A DNA stretch of 64,000 nucleotides. Origin: Actinomycetota bacterium. Its GTDB lineage: Bacteria > Actinomycetota > Thermoleophilia > Solirubrobacterales > Solirubrobacteraceae. Shown here in pieces: positions 57,215 to 64,000 of the stretch. Both the position numbers and the translations under genes were made by a program. The stretch covers positions 124,001 through 188,000 of the forward strand of contig JAFDWH010000001.1 in NCBI GenBank assembly GCA_018268595.1, given 5' to 3'. How positions within the stretch are numbered: position 1 is the first letter of the stretch; each line of letters opens with the position of its first letter. The notes beneath the pieces were generated by a model. It worked only from the letters and a program-made list of their open reading frames with translations. It made no database searches and had not been told where the DNA came from.

Positions 57215-59825
57215 GGCGGCCGCGCCGCCCGCCCGCGTGCGCGTGGACGGGCATCTGCGGCAGCCGTTGGAGGAGGGCTGGGAGGCCGCCTCCTGCGCGC
57301 CCGACGCGCACGCCGATCCCGCCGCGGCCGGCGCGACGCTCGCGTGGCACCCGGCGCGGGTTCCGGGCACCGCCGCCGCCGTCCTGCGCGACGCCGGCGC
57401 GTGGCGCCCCGGCGAGCCGGCGCCCGACCTCGACGCGCACGACTGGTGGTTCCGCACGCGCTTCGACGCCGCGCCGGCCGCCGACGGCGAGCAGGTCGTG
57501 CTCGCGCTCGACGGGATCGCGACGGTGGCGGAGGTCTTCCTCAACGGCGAGCGCGTGCTGGAGAGCGAGTCGATGTTCACCGCCCACGCGCTCGACGTCG
57601 GCGGGCTGCTGCGCGCCGGCGCGCCGAACGAGCTGGCGATCCGCTGTCGCGCGCTCGCGCCGCTGCTGACGGTGCGGCGCAGACCACGCGCGCGCTGGCG
57701 CACGAAGCTGGTGGACGGCAACCTGCGCTGGTTCCGCACGATGCTGCTGGGCCGCGCGCCCGGCTTCGCCCCGGGGCCGGCCGCGGTCGGGCCGTGGCGG
57801 CCGGTGCGCCTGGAGCGGCGCCGCGCGCTCGCGGTCGAGGTGGGGGCGCTCGCCCCGTGGCTCGACGGCGACGTTGGCGTGCTGGCGCTGCGCGCGAGGC
57901 TGCGCGCGCTCGACGGCGTCGCGCTGGAGGCGGCCGAGCTGGAGCTGGCGGGGCCGTCCGGCGCGCACCGCGCGCAGCTCGCGCTCGCGCCGGCCGGCGC
58001 CGTCGGCACGGTCGAGCTGCACGGCGAGCTGCGCGTCGCGGACGTCGCGCGCTGGTGGCCGCACACGCACGGCGAGCCGGCGCTGCACGACGTGCGCGTG
58101 CACGTGACGCGCGCGGGCGGCGGCGCGCCGCTGACGGTCGCGCTCGGCCGCACCGGCTTCCGCACGCTCTCCCCCGGCCCGTCGCCTGACCACGACGTCG
58201 AGCGCGACGGGCTCTCGCTGCACGTCAACGGCGTGCCGCTGTTCGCGCGCGGCGCGATCTGGACGCCGGCCGACTTCGTCACGCTCGCGCCGGACGAGGC
58301 CACGCTGCGCCGCGCGCTCGAGCAGGTGTGCGACGCCGGCATGAACGTCGTGCGGATCCCCGGCACCGGCGCGTACGAGTCGCCCGCCTTCCACGACCTC
58401 TGCGACGAGCTGGGGATCCTCGTGTGGCAGGACATGGCGTTCGCCAACCTCGACTATCCGATCGCCGACGAGCGCTTCCGCGCGACGGTCGCGGCGGAGG
58501 TCGCGCAGGTGCTCGGCGAGGCCGGCGGACGCCCCAGCCTCGCGGTCGTGTGCGGCAACAGCGAGGTCGAGCAGCAGGTCGCGATGCTGGGGCTCGACCC
58601 CGCGCTCGGCCGCGGCGAGCTGTTCGGCGAGCTGCTGCCGGACGCGGTCGCCGCGGCGCCCGGCGTGGACGCGGTCTACGTGCCCTCCGCGCCGAGCGGC
58701 GGCGAGCTGCCGTTCCGCAACGACCGCGGCGTCGCCCACTACTTCGGCGTCGGCGGCTACCGCCGCCCGCTCGACGACGCGCGCCGCGCCGGCGTCCGCT
58801 TCGCGGCCGAGTGCCTCGCCTTCTCGAACGTCCCCGACGAGGCCGGCGTGACGGCGGCGCTGCCGCAGGCGCCCGCCGGCGTCGGTCACGACCCGCGCTG
58901 GAAGGCGGGGGTCCCGCGCGACGCCGCCACGAGCTGGGACTTCGAGGACGTGCGCGACCACTACCTGCACGAGCTGTTCGGCGTCGACCCGCTCGCGCTG
59001 CGCGCGGCCGACCCGGAGCGCTGGCTGGAGCTGGGGCGCGCCGTCACCGGCGAGGCGATGGCGGAGGTCTTCGGCGAGTGGCGCCGCGCCGACTCGCCGT
59101 GCGCCGGCGGGATCGTGCTGTGGCTGCGCGACCTCGTGCCGGGCGCCGGCTGGGGGCTGGTCGACCACGCCGGGACGCCGAAGGCCGCCTACCACCACCT
59201 GCGTCGCGCGCTCGCGCCGGTCGCGGTGTGGACGACGGACGAGGGCCTCAACGGCATCCGCGTGCACGTCGCCAACGACCGCGCGGAGCCGCTGCGCGCG
59301 CAGCTGCGCGTCGCGCTCTACCGCGACGGCGAGCAGCGCGTCGCCGAGGCGAGCGCGACGCTCGAGCTGGGACCGCACGCGACCGCCGAGCGCGACGTCG
59401 AGGCGCTGCTCGGGCGCTTCGCCGACGCCTCCTACGCGTACCGCTTCGGGCCGCCGCCGCACGACGCGATCGTCGCGAGCCTCGAGCGGGACGACGGCGC
59501 GCCGCTCGCCCGGACGCTCCGGTTTCCGGCTGGAAGGCCGCTGACCGTCGAGCCACCGGAGCGGCTCGGGCTCGAAGCGCACGTCTCCGCACAGGACGCC
59601 GACGCGCCGACGGTCGTTGTGCGCAGCACGCGAGTCGCGTACGGTGTCCGCGTGCATGCAGGCGGGTTCGACGCAGAGGACGATGCGTTCACGCTGGAGC
59701 CTGGGATCGCGCACAGCGTGCGGCTGCGTCCGCGCGCGCCGGGGGCGACCTTCGCGGGGGCGGCGTTGAGCGCGCTCAACGCGCGCGGCCTGGTGCGCGT
59801 CGAGACGGCGCCGGAGGAGCGCTGA
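57201..59825 (+). CDS. Glycoside hydrolase family 2, beta-mannosidase-like
   Basis: The 874-residue protein starts at GTG 57201, overlapping DUF1839 by 14 bases. It has a sugar-binding domain (HDWWFRTRFDA, DGIATVAEVFLNGERVLESESMF), Ig-like domains and a TIM barrel with FARGAIWTPAD, the acid/base in VVCGNSEVEQQ (usual GNNE or GNSE) and the nucleophile region RFAAECLAFSNVP. No signal peptide is present, so it acts in the cytoplasm or is modified otherwise. In this operon it may trim or transfer a glycan that receives the amino acid. Confidence 0.85.
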   Translation: MRLAEAAAPPARVRVDGHLRQPLEEGWEAASCAPDAHADPAAAGATLAWHPARVPGTAAAVLRDAGAWRPGEPAPDLDAHDWWFRTRFDAAPAADGEQVVLALDGIATVAEVFLNGERVLESESMFTAHALDVGGLLRAGAPNELAIRCRALAPLLTVRRRPRARWRTKLVDGNLRWFRTMLLGRAPGFAPGPAAVGPWRPVRLERRRALAVEVGALAPWLDGDVGVLALRARLRALDGVALEAAELELAGPSGAHRAQLALAPAGAVGTVELHGELRVADVARWWPHTHGEPALHDVRVHVTRAGGGAPLTVALGRTGFRTLSPGPSPDHDVERDGLSLHVNGVPLFARGAIWTPADFVTLAPDEATLRRALEQVCDAGMNVVRIPGTGAYESPAFHDLCDELGILVWQDMAFANLDYPIADERFRATVAAEVAQVLGEAGGRPSLAVVCGNSEVEQQVAMLGLDPALGRGELFGELLPDAVAAAPGVDAVYVPSAPSGGELPFRNDRGVAHYFGVGGYRRPLDDARRAGVRFAAECLAFSNVPDEAGVTAALPQAPAGVGHDPRWKAGVPRDAATSWDFEDVRDHYLHELFGVDPLALRAADPERWLELGRAVTGEAMAEVFGEWRRADSPCAGGIVLWLRDLVPGAGWGLVDHAGTPKAAYHHLRRALAPVAVWTTDEGLNGIRVHVANDRAEPLRAQLRVALYRDGEQRVAEASATLELGPHATAERDVEALLGRFADASYAYRFGPPPHDAIVASLERDDGAPLARTLRFPAGRPLTVEPPERLGLEAHVSAQDADAPTVVVRSTRVAYGVRVHAGGFDAEDDAFTLEPGIAHSVRLRPRAPGATFAGAALSALNARGLVRVETAPEER

Positions 59826-59826
59826 G

Positions 59827-60636
59827 GTGAGCGCCCCGGCCGAGCCCGGCGCGAGCGACGGCACCACGGCGCAGGCGCTCGTCGGCGAGGAGCTGTGGGC
59901 GCACGGCGACAACGTCGCCGAGTACGCGAACCGCGAGCTGCGGCCGGTCGAGGTGCTGCTGCTCGTGCGCTACCGCGACGTGCTGTCCGGTCGCGTGCTC
60001 GAGCTCGGCTGCGGCGGCGGACGCCTGACCGGCTACCTCGCCGAGATCGGGACGGTCGAGGCGATCGACGTCTCGCCGGCGATGGTCGAGTACACGAACC
60101 GCCGCTATCCGCGCACGCGCTGCCGGCAGGGCGACATGCGCGACCTGTCGGCGTGGGAGAGCGGCTCGCTGGACGCGATCGTCGCCGGAGCGAACGTGCT
60201 CGACGTGCTCGACCACGCGGGCCGTCACGCAGTCCTCGACGAGCTGCGCCGGCTGCTGGCGCCCGACGGCCTGCTGATCTTCTCCGCGCACAACGCCGGC
60301 TCCAAGGACTCGATCCCCTCGCCCTTCGGCGTCGTCAAGTCGCGCAATCCGGCGCGGATGGCGCGCAACGTCGTCCTGCTGCCGCGTCGCGTCGGCAACC
60401 GCCGGCGCCTGCGCCGCTTCGAGCAGGTCGAGGGCGACCACGCGATCCTCAACGACGAGGCGCACGACTTCTCGATCCTGCACTACTACATCGAGCGCGA
60501 CGCCCAGGCTGCCCAGCTCGCCGAGCATGGGCTGAAGCTGGTCGAGTGCCTCGACCTCGACGGCGCCGTCGTCGCGCCCGGCGAGCACGCACCGCACACG
60601 CACGAGCTGCATTACGTGGCGCGGCACGGACCGTAG
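59827..60636 (+). CDS. SAM-dependent methyltransferase
   Basis: The 269-residue class I methyltransferase starts at GTG 59827. SAM motif I is VLELGCGGGRLTGYL, followed by VEAIDVSPAMVEYTNRRYPRT and motif IV SLDAIVAGANVLDVLDHAG. The last 100 residues are specific (RRFEQVEGDHAILNDEAHDFSILHYYIERDAQAAQL). It may methylate a sugar, amine or carrier-bound group in this pathway. The gene follows the GH2 stop by one base. Substrate unknown. Confidence 0.87.
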   Translation: MSAPAEPGASDGTTAQALVGEELWAHGDNVAEYANRELRPVEVLLLVRYRDVLSGRVLELGCGGGRLTGYLAEIGTVEAIDVSPAMVEYTNRRYPRTRCRQGDMRDLSAWESGSLDAIVAGANVLDVLDHAGRHAVLDELRRLLAPDGLLIFSAHNAGSKDSIPSPFGVVKSRNPARMARNVVLLPRRVGNRRRLRRFEQVEGDHAILNDEAHDFSILHYYIERDAQAAQLAEHGLKLVECLDLDGAVVAPGEHAPHTHELHYVARHGP

Positions 60637-60684
60637 GGGACAGCGGTCCCGCAGAGAGAGCGACAGGGAAGGGACACACGGAAG

Positions 60685-62508
60685 ATGACGAAGGTTGCAG
60701 GGGCCCGCGCCCAGTACCTCGGGGGGACGCCGGGCGATCGCAGCTTCGCGCTGCTGCACGAGCCGGACGCGGCGGCGCCCGCGCGCGACGTGGCGGTGTT
60801 GCTGTGCTCGCCGTTCGGCAACGACGACCTGTGCACGTACCGGGTGCGGCGGGAGTGGGCGCAGCAGCTCGCGGCCGCCGGCTTCGCGACGCTGCGCGTC
60901 GACCTGCCGGGCTGCGGCGACGGCGAGGGCGGTCCGCGCGACCCCGGCCGCGCGGCGGCCTGGACGCAGGCGCTCGACGGCGCGGCGCGCTGGCTGCGCG
61001 CGCAGACCGGCTGCGCGCGCGTCGCCGCGCTCGGCATCGGCCTCGGGGGCCTGCTCGCATGCGAGGCCGCGAGCGCCGGGGCGCCGATCGACGACCTCGT
61101 GCTGTGGGCCGTGCCGGCGCGCGGCCGCACGTTCGTGCGCGAGCTGCGCGCGCTCGCGCGGCTCGAGGCGGCCAACGACACGGCGGCGGCGGCGCAGTCG
61201 GACGACGGCGCGCTGGCGAGCGCCGGCTACGTGCTGTCGGCCGAGACGCTCGCCGCGCTCGAGGCGCTCGACCTCGCGCAGCGAACGCTGCCGGACGGCA
61301 CCGCCCGCCGCGCGCTGCTGCTGGAGCGCGACGGGCTCGCGCCCGACCCGCGCCTGCGCACGATGCTCGACGAGGCCGGCGTCGCGGTGACGGTCGCCCC
61401 CGGCCCCGGCTACGGCACGATGGTCGCCGAGCCGCACCGCGCGCTGGCGCCGCGCGAGGTGTTCGAGACGGTCGCCGCGTGGCTCGCCGAGCCGGCCCCG
61501 GCGTCCGCGCCGCACACGGACGCGGACGCGGCCGCTCCCCCGCCGGCCGAGGAGGCGCTGGAGCTGGTCGTCGACGGGACGCCCGTCCGCGAGACGCCGT
61601 TCGCGATCGCGCGGCCGTCGGGCGAGCTGTTCGCGCTGCTGAGCGAGCCGGCGGAGGGGGAGCGCGCGCCGCTCACGCTGCTGCTGCTGAACGCCGGCGC
61701 CCAGCGCCACATCGGACCGAACCGCATGTGGGTCGAGATCGCCCGCCGCTGGGCCGCGCGCGGCGTGCCGGTCGTGCGCGTCGACCTGCCCGGCATCGGC
61801 GACGCGCAGGGCGAGGACGACGCGTGGGGCGACGACGAGGGCTTCTACGTCGAACGCTTCACCGACGACACGCTCGCAGTGCTCGACGCGCTCCAGGCGC
61901 GCGGGCTGCCGCCGCGCTTCGTGCTCGGCGGCCTCTGCTCCGGGGCGTACTGGTCCTTCCACGCCGCGCTGCGCGACGAGCGCGTCGCGAGCGCGCTGAT
62001 GCTGAACTCGCGCGCGCTGTTCTGGGACCACGGGCTCGACGCGCGGCGCGAGGCGCGCAACGTCAGCAAGGTCGTCAACCCCGTCACGTGGCTGAAGCTG
62101 CTGCGCGGCCGCATCACGCGCGAGCGTGCGCGGCTCGTGCTGCGCTCGGCGCTCGACGCGCTGCTCGGCCTGCCGGCGCGGCTCGCCGCGCATCGCCGCA
62201 GGCGCGTCGCCGGCGACGAGCTGGCGCACGCGCTCGACGTGCTGGAGGCGCGGGCGACGGCGCTCGTCGCCGTCTTCACGGCCTCCGAGCCGCTGCTCGA
62301 CGAGCTGGAGCGCAGCGGCAAGCTCGCGCGCATGCGCGAGCGGACGCACGTGTGGGTGGAGGCGATCCCCGGTCCGCTCAGCTCGCACACGCTCGAGCCG
62401 CTGCCGTTGCAGGGGGCCGTCCACGGGATCGTCGACGACGCGCTCGAGCGGGAGCTGGCGCGCGCAGGCGGACCGGCGGACGCGCGCGCGCAGGAGGCGC
62501 TGCGATGA
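60685..62508 (+). CDS. Double alpha/beta-hydrolase, exosortase-system-hydrolase-like
   Basis: The 607-residue protein contains two alpha/beta-hydrolase domains. In domain 1 (about 1-275; AVLLCSPFGNDDLCTYRVRREWAQQL) the nucleophile elbow is GIGLGG, with Gly where Ser should be. In domain 2 (about 290-590; LNAGAQRHIGPNRMWVEIARRWA, RVDLPGIGD) it is GGLCSGAYWS, with Cys as possible nucleophile. The pattern resembles the paired hydrolases found with exopolysaccharide and exosortase loci. It may hydrolyse or transfer a carrier-bound thioester. The stop overlaps the deacetylase ATG. Confidence 0.8.
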   Translation: MTKVAGARAQYLGGTPGDRSFALLHEPDAAAPARDVAVLLCSPFGNDDLCTYRVRREWAQQLAAAGFATLRVDLPGCGDGEGGPRDPGRAAAWTQALDGAARWLRAQTGCARVAALGIGLGGLLACEAASAGAPIDDLVLWAVPARGRTFVRELRALARLEAANDTAAAAQSDDGALASAGYVLSAETLAALEALDLAQRTLPDGTARRALLLERDGLAPDPRLRTMLDEAGVAVTVAPGPGYGTMVAEPHRALAPREVFETVAAWLAEPAPASAPHTDADAAAPPPAEEALELVVDGTPVRETPFAIARPSGELFALLSEPAEGERAPLTLLLLNAGAQRHIGPNRMWVEIARRWAARGVPVVRVDLPGIGDAQGEDDAWGDDEGFYVERFTDDTLAVLDALQARGLPPRFVLGGLCSGAYWSFHAALRDERVASALMLNSRALFWDHGLDARREARNVSKVVNPVTWLKLLRGRITRERARLVLRSALDALLGLPARLAAHRRRRVAGDELAHALDVLEARATALVAVFTASEPLLDELERSGKLARMRERTHVWVEAIPGPLSSHTLEPLPLQGAVHGIVDDALERELARAGGPADARAQEALR

Positions 62509-63515
62509 GCCGCCGCGACCGGGCCGCCGGGCTGCTGGCGGCGCCCGTCGCGCGCTACGTGGTGCGGCGCCTGCCGCGCTGGCGCGGGGTGCTCGTGCTC
62601 AACTACCACCGCGTCGGCGACCTGTCCGCGTCGCAGTGGGACCGCGACCTGTGGAGCGCGACCGGCGAGGCGCTCGACGCGCAGCTCGCCGTTCTGGCGC
62701 GCGAGGCGGAGGTGATCGGACCGGACGACGTCGCGGCGGCGCAACGCGAGCGACGCGCCGGGCGACGCGTGTTGCTGACGTTCGACGACGGCTACCGCGA
62801 CAACTACGAGATCGCCTACCCGCTGCTGCGGCGCCACGGCGTGACGGCGACCTTCTTCCCGGTGTCGGGGTACCTCGACGACCCCTGCGTCCCGTGGTGG
62901 GACGAGGTCTCGTGGATGGTCCGCAACGCGAGCGCGCGCGAGTTGCCCCCGAGCGAGTGGATGCCGGAGGCGCTCGCGCTCGGCGACGACGGCGCGCGCG
63001 ACGCCGCGATCAAGCGTCTGCTGACGCGCTACAAGCAGTTGGAGAGCCCCGCGACGGAGCGCTTCCTGGAGGCGCTTGCGGACGCGACCGGCAGTGGCCG
63101 CTGCCCGGCCGAGCTGGCCTCCGAGCAGTGGATGACATGGGAGATGGCGCGCGAGATGCGCGACGGCGGGATGGCGTTCGGCGGTCACACGGTCACGCAT
63201 CCGGTGCTCTCGAAGGTCACCGCCGAGCGCCGCGCCGAGGAGGTCGGCGGCTGCGCGCGACGCCATCGCGAGGAGCTGGGCGCGCCGATGCGCTGGTTCG
63301 CGTATCCCGTCGGCTCGCGCGAGATCGTCACCGCGCCGGTCAAGCGCTCGGTCGGCGACGCGGGCGTCGAGCTGGCCTTCAGCTTCTACGGCGGGTGGGG
63401 CGGCTTCGCCGGCTGGGATCCGCTCGACGTGCCGCGTGTGCACGTCGGCCCGAGTTACAGCGTGGAGCTGCTGCGCGCAGCGCTCGCCTTCCCGCGCGCG
63501 TTCGGTCGCTGGTGA
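62505..63515 (+). CDS. Polysaccharide deacetylase (carbohydrate esterase 4)
   Basis: The 336-residue protein MSRRDRAAGLLAAPVARYVV has the NodB fold: LVLNYHRVGD, the catalytic/metal motif TFDDGYRDNYEIAYPLL (the first Asp is the base and the second binds metal), FGGHTVTHPVLSKV (HxxxH zinc ligands) and the later FAYPVGS. It probably removes N-acetyl groups from a surface polysaccharide, giving free amines. The next gene on the strand is preceded by a 274-base spacer, so the transcript may end here. Confidence 0.9.
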   Translation: MSRRDRAAGLLAAPVARYVVRRLPRWRGVLVLNYHRVGDLSASQWDRDLWSATGEALDAQLAVLAREAEVIGPDDVAAAQRERRAGRRVLLTFDDGYRDNYEIAYPLLRRHGVTATFFPVSGYLDDPCVPWWDEVSWMVRNASARELPPSEWMPEALALGDDGARDAAIKRLLTRYKQLESPATERFLEALADATGSGRCPAELASEQWMTWEMAREMRDGGMAFGGHTVTHPVLSKVTAERRAEEVGGCARRHREELGAPMRWFAYPVGSREIVTAPVKRSVGDAGVELAFSFYGGWGGFAGWDPLDVPRVHVGPSYSVELLRAALAFPRAFGRW

Positions 63516-63789
63516 AGCTACGCCAGGAAGCCTTCTCAGTCGGCCGCAGATGACGTACGATGGGTTGACCCGAGAACTGGATGTTCGACGCATGCGGGTT
63601 TGCATGGATAGTCTTGGACGTGTGGGGTGCGGTGCAGCGGCGCCGTACGCAAGGCAGGCGGGGCAGGAAGCGCGGACGCAGGCGTCCTCGGAGGTCCGAC
63701 GACGCCGGATGCGTTCAAGGACTGCGTGAGTTCTGCCGATCTCTCACGCGACGACACGTGTCGTCGCAGATGACAGCTCGAAGCGAACG
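63516..63789 (+). promoter_or_regulatory. Promoter and leader before the last gene, with 20-bp palindrome
   Basis: The spacer holds a promoter candidate TTCGAC (63584-63589) - 17 bases - GATAGT (63607-63612). A hairpin CGTGAG...CTCACG lies at about 63724-63748. A perfect 20-base palindrome GCGACGACACGTGTCGTCGC is at 63748-63767. This leaves a leader of about 170 bases before the ATG at 63790. The palindrome is a likely operator. Confidence 0.55.
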
Positions 63790-64000
63790 ATGATCAACGG
63801 GATGGAATCCAACGGCCACGACCCCCATGCGACGGGCACGACGCGGGGCATCGAGGACGCCTCGGCGCGCTCGTTGCACCTGATCGGCCTGTGGGCGATC
63901 GGGGCGCTGCTCACACTTGGCGCGGCGACGCTCGCGTCGCCGTGGCTGGCGATTGTCGTCGCCGCCGCCGGCGCCGGCGTGATCGCGATGCGCCTGCGCC
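63790..64000 (+). CDS. Membrane protein, N-terminal part (runs off the window)
   Basis: ATG 63790 opens a frame that reads MINGMESNGHDPHATGTTRGIEDASARS, then two adjoining hydrophobic segments (LHLIGLWAIGALLTLGAATLA and LAIVVAAAGAGVIAMRLR) before the edge. The short soluble start followed by helices fits an O-antigen ligase, flippase or polymerase-like protein at the end of a polysaccharide locus, but the visible part is too short to decide. Confidence 0.6.
   Translation, partial: MINGMESNGHDPHATGTTRGIEDASARSLHLIGLWAIGALLTLGAATLASPWLAIVVAAAGAGVIAMRLR

Noticed and set aside
63516-63789. Short reading frames in the spacer before the last gene
   Set aside because: They have Arg-rich random composition and no ribosome site, and they overlap promoter and palindrome elements.

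Overview
The window is about 64 kb of very GC-rich DNA with dense, overlapping gene packing and mostly GTG/ATG starts. Gene content (GlmU-Prs-L25-Pth block, large Alu-type SRP RNA, CIRCE element, PucR regulators, DUF4235, DUF1059, LCP protein, NADP-ICDH, AidB) points to a deep-branching actinobacterium. The order Solirubrobacterales (class Thermoleophilia, for example Conexibacter or Solirubrobacter relatives) is the best guess from the sequence alone. Many genes have a TAnnnT -10 hexamer only 5-8 nt before the start codon, so leaderless mRNAs seem common.

Layout. 1-4.8 kb: start of pth, rplY, a secreted GH2 enzyme and small proteins. 4.9-9.9 kb: a tandem pair of YfhO-type polytopic membrane proteins. 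9.9-12.9 kb: prs, glmU and tRNA-Gln. 12.9-16.9 kb: a decayed glycopeptide-resistance locus. In it vanRS and a D,D-carboxypeptidase are intact, but vanH is frameshifted and fused by deletion to the 3' third of vanA, and vanX survives only as a scrap ending beside tRNA-Gln. 16.9-20.9 kb: DUF1059, a degenerate EAL protein, a PucR regulator and a divergent GlcD-type oxidase. 20.9-26.0 kb: a tightly coupled run metG-tatD-rsmA-ispE-small membrane protein, with rsmI just upstream. 26.2-31.6 kb: glucokinase, LCP protein, FmdB/CIRCE, glyS, TetR. 31.7-35.4 kb: two small XRE regulators and the hsp20-lon operon. 35.4-45.9 kb: MBL hydrolase, small Cys protein, SDR, SRPBCC, wHTH protein, divergent mdh/icd, aidB, M32 carboxypeptidase and site-2 protease. 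45.9-53.5 kb: a Tat-exported beta-helix protein with deviant codon use, a DUF2142 membrane protein, pabC, fused pabAB and a galE-like epimerase. 53.5-53.8 kb: SRP RNA.

53.9-64 kb is the most interesting block. A carrier protein, an acyl-CoA-dehydrogenase-like flavoprotein, an amino acid:[carrier protein] ligase (SerRS homologue) and a DUF1839 protein are translationally coupled or nearly so. They are followed by a GH2/beta-mannosidase-like protein, a methyltransferase, a double alpha/beta-hydrolase, a polysaccharide deacetylase and the start of a membrane protein. The inferred logic is that an amino acid is loaded on the carrier protein, possibly oxidised there, and transferred by DUF1839 (whose Cys/Asp/His pattern resembles BtrH-type acyltransferases) to an acceptor, perhaps a glycan made or trimmed by the downstream genes. 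The chemistry of the whole pathway is not known to me.
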